Positions 1-13,100 of a DNA stretch of 64,000 nt are shown piece by piece. The position numbers were made by a program, and so were the translations under genes. Every line of letters starts with the position of its first letter. Position 1 is the first letter of the stretch. The notes under the pieces were generated by a model. The model was not told the DNA's origin. It was given only the letters and a program-made list of their open reading frames with translations, and made no database searches. This DNA is from Hofstenia miamia (Eukaryota; Xenacoelomorpha; Acoela). The stretch is from positions 2,386,399 through 2,450,398 of the forward strand of contig SCFE01000018.1 of assembly GCA_004352715.1 (NCBI GenBank). The letters run 5' to 3'.

Positions 1-26
1 TATATATATATATATATATATATATA
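1..26. repeat. (TA)n microsatellite at window edge
   Basis: Perfect TA dinucleotide run abutting the terminal sequence GGGTGACTAAAAAACG of the mariner remnant. Mariner-superfamily elements insert at TA, so the run is a plausible target. Confidence 0.9.
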
Positions 27-444
27 GGGTGACTAAAAAACGTTCTTCGACTCTAATTTGGCCCCATTTTTTAGTGTTTTGTCTGAATTAAATGAAATTT
101 TGATCATAACTAGCTTGCTATATTCAAAACATCACATCAAAATACTAGGATCTTTAGCCTATTTTTCTCAATTCTACAGTATATGTTCTAGATGGTTTCC
201 ACTTATCTCTAAGCATTTCTTGAGGTGCGAAGTTGTCCATGACGTTCTTACAGACTAAATTGGCAATGGTTCTTATCTCCTCCCTGATGGTTTCCTTGAG
301 TTCCGTGATGGTTCTGGGTTTCCCTGCATAGACTCTGTCCTTAAGATTGTTCTACATAAAAAAATCTGAAGGTTTTAGGTCAAGGCTATGGGTGTCTCCT
401 CGAAATCAGTTTTGAGACTGATCACTCGGTCTCTGAAGTTCTCT
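27..444 (-). pseudogene. Mariner/Tc1-superfamily transposase, C-terminal remnant
   Basis: Read on the minus strand, one frame from about 385 down to 190 gives SLDLKPSDFFM, then a stop, then NNLKDRVYAGKPRTITELKE and IREEIRTIANLVCKNVMDNF. This is the end of the DDE/D transposase core of mariner-like elements: the SPDLxPxDFFLWGxLKxxVY block with the last catalytic Asp, followed by the conserved C-terminal helix region. The in-frame stop replaces the usual Trp of the FLWG block (TAG for TGG). An alternative frame upstream gives DRVISLKTDFEE, which matches the segment normally just before this block, so there is also a frameshift. The rest of the gene runs into the 1000-N gap. The outer end, GGGTGACTAAAAAACG beside TA, is probably the terminal inverted repeat. 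The family assignment is from recognisable motifs; the element is dead. Confidence 0.75.
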
Positions 445-1444
445 NNNNNNNNNNNNNNNNNNNNNNNNNNNNNNNNNNNNNNNNNNNNNNNNNNNNNNNN
501 NNNNNNNNNNNNNNNNNNNNNNNNNNNNNNNNNNNNNNNNNNNNNNNNNNNNNNNNNNNNNNNNNNNNNNNNNNNNNNNNNNNNNNNNNNNNNNNNNNNN
601 NNNNNNNNNNNNNNNNNNNNNNNNNNNNNNNNNNNNNNNNNNNNNNNNNNNNNNNNNNNNNNNNNNNNNNNNNNNNNNNNNNNNNNNNNNNNNNNNNNNN
701 NNNNNNNNNNNNNNNNNNNNNNNNNNNNNNNNNNNNNNNNNNNNNNNNNNNNNNNNNNNNNNNNNNNNNNNNNNNNNNNNNNNNNNNNNNNNNNNNNNNN
801 NNNNNNNNNNNNNNNNNNNNNNNNNNNNNNNNNNNNNNNNNNNNNNNNNNNNNNNNNNNNNNNNNNNNNNNNNNNNNNNNNNNNNNNNNNNNNNNNNNNN
901 NNNNNNNNNNNNNNNNNNNNNNNNNNNNNNNNNNNNNNNNNNNNNNNNNNNNNNNNNNNNNNNNNNNNNNNNNNNNNNNNNNNNNNNNNNNNNNNNNNNN
1001 NNNNNNNNNNNNNNNNNNNNNNNNNNNNNNNNNNNNNNNNNNNNNNNNNNNNNNNNNNNNNNNNNNNNNNNNNNNNNNNNNNNNNNNNNNNNNNNNNNNN
1101 NNNNNNNNNNNNNNNNNNNNNNNNNNNNNNNNNNNNNNNNNNNNNNNNNNNNNNNNNNNNNNNNNNNNNNNNNNNNNNNNNNNNNNNNNNNNNNNNNNNN
1201 NNNNNNNNNNNNNNNNNNNNNNNNNNNNNNNNNNNNNNNNNNNNNNNNNNNNNNNNNNNNNNNNNNNNNNNNNNNNNNNNNNNNNNNNNNNNNNNNNNNN
1301 NNNNNNNNNNNNNNNNNNNNNNNNNNNNNNNNNNNNNNNNNNNNNNNNNNNNNNNNNNNNNNNNNNNNNNNNNNNNNNNNNNNNNNNNNNNNNNNNNNNN
1401 NNNNNNNNNNNNNNNNNNNNNNNNNNNNNNNNNNNNNNNNNNNN
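445..1444. other. Assembly gap, exactly 1000 N
   Basis: The round length suggests a placeholder of unknown true size. It cuts off the mariner relic. Confidence 0.95.
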
Positions 1445-4400
1445 GGTATTACTTAACGTTTTGGACCTTTTTCAAATCGAGTGGTGGCTAACAATTGCGT
1501 ACCCGATGTCACTCTCTAATGTTTTTTAATAGTTGTGTTAATCTCCATGATTTCCAATTTTCCTAATGCACTTAAAGAAAATTGTTTGTAAATGAGGGAT
1601 AAACAGTTGGACCTTATGAAGACATAATCATATGGGGAATTGCTCATGTACCAGGACTCGAAGTGTACTACTAGACTCTCAGAATGCTAAAGCTGTGAAA
1701 AAATTTCGAATTTAGTAATACACCTTGGTAATGTTTTACTAATAACATCTAATTGTTTTTCTTAAGTTGTATATGAAAAGTATATATTGATAATTCAATT
1801 AATTAGAAAAATGACAAAAAAATTATTAAGTTAAGTATGCAAATGCACCATTGTGTTTTAATTAACATACCAGGCTTCGTCAACTAACCGGACATAGTTT
1901 TGAGCTTCACTATTAAAAATGTATCTATAGCTTATGATTTCACCAAAAGTTAAGCAGTTAATTTAAGCCTTAAGCGTTAGCATATTAGTCTTCAAATTCA
2001 TAATTTGTCTTTCATAGTTGGATTACGACAGCTAAATAATAAACATTCAATATGCACGTTAATATCAAAGTAAAGTCGTCCACAAAATTTTACTCAAAGA
2101 TAGTGTTAAAATTGCATGAACTAACGCGTTAAACAGCAAGGATTAGGCACTCGTTGCTTTCCAAATACAACATGAAAATCCCTGCTAACAATATCTATGA
2201 CGCATTTACTAATTGTATTGAGTGCCTAATTCACGCAATTGCTACCACTAATTTGGAGATCCCTTTACACAATTTTCAAAAGCAACTTAGAATATCGACA
2301 GTTAAGCTATTCAATCATATGCAATAAAGAGCAAGATAATAGTCACCATCATAAATAGGTTTTCCCGTTGAAGCAGACGATATTTAAATTGTATAATAGT
2401 TACTTTTACATAAACTAAAAAACAGCAAATAGAATTTTAAAAATGAAAATTTGTGAAATATATAACTTAAATATTTTCTTAGTAGTTTATTTGATAATTC
2501 AATTATTTAGTCTGCATTGTAATTCGTTAAAGATGACTTCCTCCAGGTGTTCATCCAGGTTTTTCTCCTCGTAAAAACTTTAGCCAATTAAATACACACT
2601 CATTGTGACAAATGTTTTAGTGGACAAATGCACTAATGAATATTTAAGGCGTTTCCCTGACCCATTTTGAATAAAAATTTTTAGGAAGAAAATAATGTTT
2701 TGTGATTTTTTACGGAGCATCTTGGAAGGTTCGTCAATAATAGTTTTTGTTGAATTTTGCTAAAATTTCAATACAAAATTTATAAAAATTTGATACATTT
2801 ATAATGTTTTCAACTTGTTTTATTCAAACTATTTTTTATATTTATCATTAGTTTTTCAAATATAGCGATTTGAACACAGCATATGCCCAATATGTACTAT
2901 AATAAGAATAACAAAGAGTCAAAATGAATTTTATTATATATATATNNNNNNNNNNNATAGTGTCAAAAATGGGAAATCTACAAACAAAATTGTCTGTACG
3001 AGAGAATTTGGCAAGGATACAAACCACTTAAATCATAATTATCTAATAAAAGGACAGTGGAGGTGGAACCATTTCGCATGGGTATGCAATGTCATACCCT
3101 AGAATTATGTTGGGTACCCAAAATAGATGTTTTGATGTGATTGACATTCAAAAATAGCTTCATGAGGGATATTATAGGAGACTAAAGAAGCAGGTGTATG
3201 TTTGCTAAAATTGCTGATGAGTATGGAAAGGAATTTATTAGTGCTACCTCATGTGGTTGTGAATTTTTCGGACATTTCCAACCTTAGATATATTTTGATA
3301 TTTAATTTATTCTTAATATTGTATTAAATTTCAATATTGTGATATAAGAAATATATTTCAGTTGACCATTTTTTTAGAAATATTGGATCTGTACATAGCC
3401 GTTGAGTAAAAATATTTGGACTAGTTGCATGTTTACCACGCCTAATTTTTTTTTGTGATTGTTTGCATACCCAAGAAAAAATTTGTTCTGTCGCTACTCT
3501 AACAGGACATGGTTAGCTGAACGAAATAATACTCCAAGTAATCATTAGTAAATAAGATTTTGGTTAGCTAAGCAACTACGAATAAGTTATTCTTACACCA
3601 TAATGGAGTCATCATGAACCAAGTAGTAAAAAATTAAAGCAAAATGTACGTTTAAAAAAGTTGGTTGGGTAAAAAATGGCATCTTAATTTTCTATAATAT
3701 ATCTTCAAAATGGGGATTTTCGTTAATTTTTATATATTTTCAATGTTGAATAACATGAGGAGGATTGCAATAAAATCATGGCTTACAATGTTTCATCAGA
3801 TTTTCATTTTGCAGCATACCTCTTGCATGGTCTGCAACACCAAAGCTTATAGATTAATTTTTTAAAATGAATAATATTTACATAAATGACATTTATTTTT
3901 TCATATTTAGGGGAAACTTAATTCTTCTATTTTCGTTGATACCTGTCCTATTATTAGCGATATGAATTTGAAAAAAAAATCCAGTAAGACTTTGATATGA
4001 TATTTATAGAGGATTTCATTAATTAAATGAAGTTTTTTTGATGAGATAGAATGTATTTGACTAATTAAATACAGCTATTAGAAAGTAAGTGAAACCAAAC
4101 GATAAAGTTTTTTCCGCCCTTTGCTCATTTCAAAGCCATCGCTAGAAGAACAAAGATTTACTTTATCTCTGGAATTGATTAATGAAATAGCAGGGAGTGT
4201 AATCTAAGAATGAACTTTTTTAGATGATGTAAGAAATGCTCTCAAGGGTGACCGAGCGTGCGAACACCTCTCTTCCTCATTCGATAAGAGGCTTTCTTCA
4301 ATAATATTTTAGATTTTCCCTTAATTTCCACCAAACTGATATACTATAATGAACAAAGAGAAGATACATAAAAGGCAACGAATATGAAAATTTAAACTAC

Positions 4401-6003
4401 ATTAATATGATAACATACTAGCAATGTACGAAATTTCTTCTACAAAATATAAAAGTGAAAGACTTTTTAGATGACGTCATTAATGTCTTACTGAGACAAT
4501 GTTTGATGAATAGTTTAATTTTGAGCGCTTTTTAATAGTATTTCATTGTTTTGAATCAAAGTATATTGTATAAGAAGTTATTATAGTACCATGTTTTTAC
4601 TTAAAATTATTAACTTTGAACTGACTGTGGTAAAATCCTTCTTAGAAAGAGACACGTCATTCAAATTGATTGGCCATTTCAATAAATTTATCATAAGATT
4701 TAGATAATTTTACTCGATTGTACATATTTCCGGACATTTTCATATAAGGTCTCACTCATTTATGAAGTCTTTGTGGGTGAATTTTCAAAATTTACATTTA
4801 GATTTTGAAGGTAGACTGACCCGTTTTCCCGAATTTAGCAGCCGTTAGTCATTTGCCAAATATAAGGCAAAATGTATAATAAATGTTCATTATCTTTTAA
4901 AATTTAATTTATGCGTGTCTAGAAATAGCCTCAAGTCAATTGAGTCGTGATTGAACTAAAACTAGGCTATGTTTATATTGTAGACAAAAATATATTGCCA
5001 TAAATATAAAAGTAATTAATTTATTTGAATTTTTATGTAAAAAATAAATTCTTAATCAGTATCAATTTATCTCATGCTTTAAAAGGGAAAAATCCTAATT
5101 TTTTAAGCCACCCATTTATCATTAAAAACGTAGAACTTTGCTATGTAAATTTTATAATCAACTTTTCAATCATTTCTTTTAATAGCATTAATTATGTATT
5201 TAAAAAATTGATATGATTCACATTTAAATAGCTATGTTACATAACTGTAAACAGTATTGGATTATAATTATATTAAGTGATGCATTGGTAATTTGCAAAC
5301 GATCGTCAAAGCATAGGTTTGTTTGATAAAAATGTAAACACATTTGAAATTTCTTCTGGTTTCTTGCTCATTTCAAATACTTTGAATTTTAAGAAGTGAA
5401 GTGTTCACTAATATAATTTTAAGGTATTTTGAGTTTTCTAAATATGACAGATTAAATATATATTTTAAATATTTAAAAAATATTTCAATAAATTTAAATA
5501 AGTACAAAGGAAACGCGAAGTGATAATGGATATTCTTTCCTTCAATTATTGTTATATGCTGCCATAAATTTTTAAATGTGATATTTGACGCTAGCGAACC
5601 GTAATATAATGGTTCACAGAGCTTCAGTAATTCTCAGCAGGAAGGATTTTATCCATGATAGAGTGGTTTGCAGTCACCTAAATTCTTGTGATCCACGAAA
5701 GCTTATCACTAGAAATTGAAAAAAGATAAACGTTTCTATTTAAATGTAAATAAATACTTTATCGTTTTTAAGTATGAACCGCTCATACTTTCCTGGAAGA
5801 ATAACAAAATTATAAAAGTTTTAAAGGCAAATGCTAAATAAAAATAAACTGAAATCTTTTAAACGAACAAAGTTCAAATATTTGCTTGTTGCAACAACTT
5901 TTTAGAAGGAACATGTACTCTTACTTTCCTGTGATTTCGGATTAAAATTGGATTGGATGCTTAAATAATGAAATTTTTGAAACGATATTTTTCAATCACA
6001 AGG

Positions 6004-6005
<2 letters not shown>

Positions 6006-6050
<45 letters not shown>
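6006..6050. repeat. (TA)n microsatellite
   Basis: Uninterrupted TA run of about 45 bp. Confidence 0.95.
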
Positions 6051-6053
<3 letters not shown>

Positions 6054-6580
6054 TTGCACTTCCTACTTCCACAAATTCCTTTAATTCAATGTAGTACATT
6101 TCACAATACTTAAAAATTTATTTTATCATTTTTATAAAAATAAAGGTGTAGAAACGCTCATCTACAATAATGCTGTTAATTTTAATGCATTAATTTCCCT
6201 GTTTTACAATAATAGCGTGCGTTCCACGTTCATTCAATTGCTCCTTAAATTCCGCTTGCTCGTTTACGATTGGAATTGATGACGATGAAACACTATGCAC
6301 TTTCAAAAAGGGGTTTCGAAGCACACCTAGTGCTCCTAAAGCCATCCCTGCGATCGATTTTAATCAATATACTTTTCTTCTTTGTCCAAAAATTAATGAA
6401 ATGCACAGAAAATTTTTTAATTTTAGGCTGAAATTTTCTCACTAACATGCTGTAATTATGCTTTCTTAGAAAAGTGAAAAAAATTGAGGAAAAAGTCTTT
6501 GATGCTTTGTATGTCAAGCATGACATAAACTCCAGTTTTCCATTTAAAACTACTTCTATAAAAGAATGCATTTCTGAAAC

Positions 6581-6581
<1 letters not shown>

Positions 6582-6615
<34 letters not shown>
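6582..6615. repeat. (TA)n microsatellite
   Basis: Uninterrupted TA run of about 34 bp, some 530 bp from the previous one. Confidence 0.95.
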
Positions 6616-6618
<3 letters not shown>

Positions 6619-7564
6619 TACATTAAGGCTTTTATATGCCATTGAAAGAAAATGCGATAATGCAAAATGCTCACAGTAGACAATGGTATTTCAGCATCTG
6701 CAAGCAACATTGTGAAGTATGTATTCGATACACAATTCTCTTCCCTAACGAAACAATGATTGTTGTTAAATTTATGGATTACGACACTTGCAATGCGGTA
6801 TTTCATATCGAATTTTAGGAATTTTTATATTGCTAAAGCTAGAAGCACGGCGAATGTTTACACGGTTGTCCGTCTTTCAATATTTACAATGACCATTTGT
6901 TGTTGTCCTGTCAATACTATGGTGTAATTAGTTACGGCTGATTGCTTTGCATTAGCAACCTATCGCAAGACAAGAAAAAGTATTGATAATATATCAAATA
7001 GAAGAATTCAAATAAATGTTGCAGAGAATTTATTTAGTAAATGCATACTATACATAACGCCATAGACATGGCTGCATGAATGTGGCAGCTTAGATCCTGT
7101 GGTTCATTACTTCATTTTGTATATCATTCAATCTTGATTAAAAATTTAAGTAAGCATTATAAAGTTGACCAGAAGAGTTGTAAGCCTACCCAAGATTATC
7201 ATCTTGCCTGCATACTGTAGAATAAAATACTTGTAGAAATAATGTTGTGTTTAATCAAGATTTACAGTTGGATGAAAGCATCATTATTTCTTCGAAATTA
7301 GTGCTTATGCAACAATATAATACAAGCACCTTTTAGTGGCTTAATTGCTGTCTTCGTAACAGCTGTCAGTTAGTCGATGAATGCATAGTATTTTAAAATG
7401 ATTATTGAATGTTAGACAGGTTCGAATTCAATATGTCATGAATCCTACCATAACTGCCAAATGAAAATCTTCTTCGACTTAGCTATCACATCAATTGTTA
7501 TTGCAACAAAATCTTCTGATGGATCTGCAATATTTTAAATATTTATAGCAGCAATTGTTTCTTT

Positions 7565-7722
7565 GCTTCCTGAAGACAAGGGGGAAGAGCAGATAGATAA
7601 GTACAGGAAGTTCGTAGAAGTTTAAGAAAGTTGAAGTGGTCCCAGTAGTAGTTGGAGTATTACAGCGGGAAGAGAGAAACAAGAGATACTTGGAGCAGTT
7701 AAGATAAGCAAATTAAGGAAGG
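7565..7722 (+). pseudogene. R2-like non-LTR retrotransposon RT, C-terminal scrap
   Basis: The plus strand encodes DKGEEQIDKYRKF in one frame, then VEVVPVVVGVL and KRYLEQL after frameshifts. In cnidarian- and arthropod-type 'R2-like' reverse transcriptases, a segment resembling EKxxKYxDLxxEvxrlW is followed by a hydrophobic VPVVxGALG motif and a short helix. The order, spacing and the VVPVVVGVL core agree with that. There are at least two frameshifts in 160 bp. No RT catalytic core is visible upstream, so this is a truncated fossil. A second fragment of what looks like the same superfamily lies at 63530-63901 on the minus strand. The match is to a short motif, hence moderate confidence. Confidence 0.5.
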
Positions 7723-7788
7723 GAGGTAGGGAAGAAGGCAAAGTTGTTAGTTCTGACTATGAAAAATAATAATAATAACAACACTAAT

Positions 7789-8410
7789 ATATATATATAT
7801 ATANNNNNNNNNNNNNNNNNNNNNNNNNNNNNNNNNNNNNNNNNNNNNNNNNNNNNNNNNNNNNNNNNNNNNNNNNNNNNNNNNNNNNNNNNNNNNNNNN
7901 NNNNNNNNNNNNNNNNNNNNNNNNNNNNNNNNNNNNNNNNNNNNNNNNNNNNNNNNNNNNNNNNNNNNNNNNNNNNNNNNNNNNNNNNNNNNNNNNNNNN
8001 NNNNNNNNNNNNNNNNNNNNNNNNNNNNNNNNNNNNNNNNNNNNNNNNNNNNNNNNNNNNNNNNNNNNNNNNNNNNNNNNNNNNNNNNNNNNNNNNNNNN
8101 NNNNNNNNNNNNNNNNNNNNNNNNNNNNNNNNNNNNNNNNNNNNNNNNNNNNNNNNNNNNNNNNNNNNNNNNNNNNNNNNNNNNNNNNNNNNNNNNNNNN
8201 NNNNNNNNNNNNNNNNNNNNNNNNNNNNNNNNNNNNNNNNNNNNNNNNNNNNNNNNNNNNNNNNNNNNNNNNNNNNNNNNNNNNNNNNNNNNNNNNNNNN
8301 NNNNNNNNNNNNNNNNNNNNNNNNNNNNNNNNNNNNNNNNNNNNNNNNNNNNNNNNNNNNNNNNNNNNNNNNNNNNNNNNNNNNNNNNNNNNNNNNNNNN
8401 NNNNNNNNNN
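7789..8410. repeat. (TA)n microsatellite running into a 607-N gap
   Basis: TA run at 7789-7803, then N from 7804 to 8410. The assembly probably broke in the microsatellite. Confidence 0.9.
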
Positions 8411-9031
8411 TAATATAACATAATGGTGCATGTGCATTTTCCACCTTATGCAAAGCTCTCGGGTGAGTGTAGTGTGCCGTTTTCCATTATTGTAGTTATT
8501 ATGATTTACCTATATGTAGAAAGATTGTTTCCAATTTTCTTCAGAATTTCTTATCATTTTTCAATCATGAAATTCATGATCTAAACTACTAAATATTTTA
8601 GTTGCTATATGGTTATTACTATTAGCAAGTTTATCTAAGCAGAATTTTTTTGAAAACATTTTCATAGTTTTACATATTCTTTGTATAGACGAAATTGAAA
8701 TTTGAACAAATTCGAATTTAAAGTATATTGATAGCAAACGCATTTCAATTTGTTAATCAGTCGATAATATTTCGCATTTTCTGGATATTCGGATGGACGG
8801 TCATGTTTTGCGTAGAATTGAGTGTTTTAAGCGACCAATTGAAAGTATTAAACATACGTGTGTGATATGTTGAATTCATACTTGCAAAGTTCATAGAAAT
8901 GTGCAGTATTGAAATTGTGATATATTTAACAATTGTTTGTGACATGTACTTGAAGTATTTCGCAGATGGCAAAGATATCTATTCCCATAAGCCATTTCTT
9001 AATATTTTAGCCATTAATAACTTTTCTAAAA
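8411..9031. other. Non-coding stretch, nothing recognised
   Basis: Short ORFs of 60-71 codons on the minus strand carry no motif and have the composition expected of AT-rich non-coding DNA. Confidence 0.5.
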
Positions 9032-9075
9032 TTAACACTAGAACGGATATAATTTTGATACCTCAATAACCGCAG
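9032..9075 (+). mobile_element. piggyBac-like terminus (TTAA + CACTAGAACGG)
   Basis: TTAA is followed directly by CACTAGAACGG. TTAA is the target duplication of piggyBac elements, and CACTAGAAC-type inverted termini are known in that superfamily. The same 15-mer TTAACACTAGAACGG recurs at 27890. No matching opposite end is seen, so only one end of a probable non-autonomous element is supported. Confidence 0.4.
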
Positions 9076-9239
9076 TATGGCTCAAAAAGTTTTTTTTGCA
9101 ACTATTCTGTTGTTCACTTGAGCAATTTGTACAAACAGTGTTGTAGTAATGACAGTAGATATCTGTTTTATTTTGCTCCAGTTGGCCAATACTAGTTGGG
9201 GAAGTAAAGCCCAACTTTTGTGATGTAGACAATAATTTC

Positions 9240-9345
9240 AACTAGTGGCGTATGCAAGAGGAGACTTATTGAAATTCCCCCTCTCCAGATTTTCAGCATT
9301 GATTTTGATTGAAGAAATCAAAGCAAATTTTGCAAGAAAAACAAA
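9240..9345 (+). repeat. Dispersed repeat, copy A
   Basis: Resembles 14279-14385: an AGTRGCGTA start, an AGGGGAG-like block, a TCCCC block, a CAGCATTGAT block and an A-rich tail in the same order, with an estimated 60-65% identity by eye. The family is unknown. Confidence 0.35.
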
Positions 9346-9479
9346 CTTGATGAAATGTATTTTAGGTCTAATTGTCAATTTTTTATAAATGTTAGAGGAA
9401 TACCTTGATTTTGGTCACTTATTTTGATCGCAAATGAGACGTCCCTCTGTCGGAAAGTTCTGCGTACGTTCCTGTTTTC

Positions 9480-10110
9480 CACATTCGTGAGCTGACTAAT
9501 GACATTGAAGATGAATTGCACCATGAACTCTTTCCCATCTAATGTATTTTTGAGAACCCTGCAAACATTAATGCAATTGTTATCTACATGGAATCATATG
9601 GATATCAACATCCACACAACACTTGGCCTTGTTGTAAAACTAAATAATCGCTGGTTTCTGTTTCCCTACAGTTATGATGTTGGAACTGCAAATAAATCTA
9701 TGTCGTGTAAACTCTCCGTTGGTCAAAGTTGTCTAATTGTTACGATGCAGTATATTCCTGTTGATCCATTTCTGCACCACTGATATAGATGCCAGAAATT
9801 CATCATCACAATGTTGTAGTAGTTGCCATATTTCTGTATGCTTAAAATTGAATCCCAAGTTATTTGAGTTGTGGCTGAGTTTATATTTTCTCAATGTACA
9901 GGAAATGCTTCATTCCATACTTGGTGTTCCAAACCCTATCAACAAAGATGTTGCGATTTTAAAGTCACTTCAGCAACCGACCTCCAATGGAAGCCATCAG
10001 GTCTTTCATAGATATATTTACATCGGTTATTTTTCTGTGCTTAGCTGTGTATTGAAGACAAAAACCGACGACGCTTTAATATCCTATGCAATTTAATTCG
10101 TGCAGAACTG
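9480..10110 (+). other. Unassigned protein-like stretch (two overlapping ORFs, 94 and 119 codons)
   Basis: Two overlapping plus-strand frames, 9499-9783 and 9737-10096, are the longest N-free open frames in the first 30 kb. Local G+C is a little above its surroundings. I see no domain, signal peptide or repeat in either, and no recognised family. They could be a decayed transposon ORF or chance. They share 47 bp in different frames, so at most one can be real as drawn. Confidence 0.2.
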
Positions 10111-13100
10111 TAACTCACAGAGTGCGTTGGAAAATGTTCTAGATGTACATCCGAGCTTTTAGAGAGGATAGAACTGTCGCTCATTCGTATTCAAGAGGGA
10201 CTGCAACCTCTTAACGTTACTCAGGACAAGTTACAGACTTTGCACCATTACAAAATGTCATTTTTTATCACTAAAAGATTCTTATTCTTCATCCCCCAAA
10301 AATCATTGTAGCCATTGCAACATTTTGGATGATGTCATTGGAAGTTGCTGAAAATATTTGAAAAAATGGTTGCCTTCTAATTGAAAAACATTCCAGCATT
10401 GTTTATTACATACTAAGCTCTCTAAGATTAATCATTTTGTATGTGTTAAATTATCAGAATCTTAATATTTGTTCTTAAATGGCATAAGTCTTCAAATATT
10501 TCACAAATACGTTCCTTTTGACATAATGCTAGTAAATATGTTTAATCATATGAAATCAGAAGTTAGACAATGAGGTTTAAAAATTAGTAATCTCGTGTTT
10601 TGAAACTTTTTACACTTTGCACAAATTTTTTTCAAATATATGTTTGTATTGAAATGTAAAAATTGAAATACCTTAGAATTTGTATGATAATTAAAATTAT
10701 CAAATCTATAAGAAGGCGAAGATGAATTTTACATAAATTTTAATATAAGCTCATGTGATCGATACATTTACATGGGGCATCAAATTTTCAGTTGACATAT
10801 GCAATGAAGGAAATAATTCTGCAAGCCCCACTAAGCCATACCGACAGTAGTGTAACAAAATGGGACTAGAGGATAATTAAGTGTTAAAAAATCGTGAGCG
10901 TCTCACTCGATTTCCCTGTTGTTTCCTTTAAAAATGGATGGGGAACCATATATGCTGGACCAATAACTATTAGATAAGAATGAAGTATTTAGTAAATGTT
11001 GAATTTAATCTTTAATTTTAAAGATGATCCTACATGTGGTTTGTAATCATTTTCATTAAGATATGTATTTAAAACTTGAAACTTTATTTACCAAGTAAGT
11101 TTTGTACACAGCACAAACGCTCAGTCCAAAGGAATTGAGGTCATCCAGGCCATGAGACATCTTTTTTAGTTCAGCAAGAATAATTTGCTATATTTTAAAC
11201 TTTTGATAACGTTCTGCCCATATTTTGACCTGGCTCGCTTACAACTTTGGGATATAATCAGGTTATTGATGAATTTATTCAAATCTTTGCAAGGGTCAAT
11301 TATTTAATCGTTTGCAATAAGCAAGAAATTGCACTTGTTACAACAAACTGTGGGTCAAAGATCAGGGTGGAAAACATGTCGGGTGGTGGGTCACTTATAA
11401 TTGTGGGGGTGGAAGAACACTATAAATTTAAGGAAAAATATAAAAATTGCGACATGTGAATCATTGAAATTTTTAAAGATTATAATTGTTAGATGCGCAG
11501 GGTTGGCTGGTGTGTCAAAGAAAGTGACCCGTTTTTACCCTATTTGTATTTAGGTGAGATTATATTTTGGTAACACAAAATTTTTAATAATATTCATCAA
11601 TATAGTAGCTTTCTAGGTATTTATAAACTTACCATGGTTTTCTGAAGCTGCTTTTTTGAAAAATTTAATATTTATTATCGGAATTTTTCTCGGAAAAGAA
11701 TGAAAATCATGATTATCAATATATTCAAAAATTTTAAAATGCATATATTATGTAATTTGTTTCATATTAACTATGTATTATTTTTGTTTACAGAATCGAA
11801 TATTATCTCAATACAATAATTTTATTGGAGATTTTAAAAATGAAACGAATGTGCTGCAAAAGATTTTAGATACTGCTGTAGCATCGACCTGTAACGAATT
11901 CTTATAGCTAAGGGGCTTCAGCTAAAATTCACGAATGAGAAAGTTGGTTAAATCTTTGAATTCTTATTTTCATTTCAGAAATCAATTTTTAAACAAAATA
12001 GTGAAATCCGCACGGCTGAAATGGTGTCGTTTGTAGTGCCTGTCTACCACAAGAACAACAAATTAGAAAATTGCTATAGACGTACAAAACATAAAACTCC
12101 AAATAAATATATTTTTATATATGATAGTGTTTTTTGAAAAAATGTTGCATACAGTAAAAATTCGTACTACCCCACTATAACAACTTTGGTGTGATTTATC
12201 ATCCGAATCATATTGGCTACCAACAAATGATGCATGCCATATAATTGGAGACGATAAACAACTAATGTTATATAAACATTTATGGTGCCTGAAGAACATA
12301 ACGGTCATGGTCAGATTTTAGTTAATTTTACGATCTACTGATTGGCCTCGCAGCTGTAACTTCCGACGACGCCTGATTTATTCCATCTTAATTTATGCCA
12401 TTGTTGTATTGTGGTCAATGATTTCCATAACATTGCGTGAACAATTCATAGAGCAGCATAGCATTAAGGCTACAATGGATGTGATTTAGGCATTAAATTT
12501 GAATCTTGCGTTGCAAATATTGTACATTCTTTACATTTATTGAGTAAATTTAGAAGGGAATTTTAATAAATGCTATGCACATGCATAACTTGATATTTAT
12601 AGACTTGGTATTAATTCTTTATTTACACATTGCCCCAGGTGACGTTTCCCGTATTAGTTTCTATGATAATGCCTCAAAATCATGCAATGGCTTCATTTTA
12701 TCACATCAAACAGTTCTGGCATCTACTACATAATTTCAAGACCATAGAAATCGCGACGGTCACTGCTGTTCATACCGTATCACTTTTCTCCAAGCCTTTT
12801 TTAATTATCTTCAATATGCTCACTTTATTCGGTCTAAAATTTCCACTTGACTTTGCGATATGTTTAGTTGGGAATGAGCTTATCACATTACCATAATTTG
12901 AACTCTTCCCTAGTCATCAAATGAGAGAGAAATAAGCGCTGTTTTATGTTACAAAATAGTTTGGAGGTCACGAGAAATTCTATTCCCACAGACAGCTTCG
13001 GGAGAAACCCTGAGAAGCTGTATTTAGGACGGCTGAAGTGGTTCGATATTTATAAATAGGACATTTTGAAAAAGGCTTTGTTTTGTCACACATGTGTGCA

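Larger units (their letters stand above)
1445..7564. other. AT-rich non-coding stretch, no gene recognised
   Basis: No open reading frame longer than about 90 codons and no protein motif I recognise on either strand. The stretch has normal-looking CpG content for the left part of the window. It contains an 11-N gap at 2946-2956 beside a short TA run and two longer TA microsatellites. It is probably intergenic or intronic. Confidence 0.6.

Noticed and set aside
388-1491. Long open frame of 367 codons
   Set aside because: Almost entirely N. The same applies to the apparent ORFs across the gaps at 7804, 18681, 22908, 31722, 38104, 56299, 59234 and 61960.
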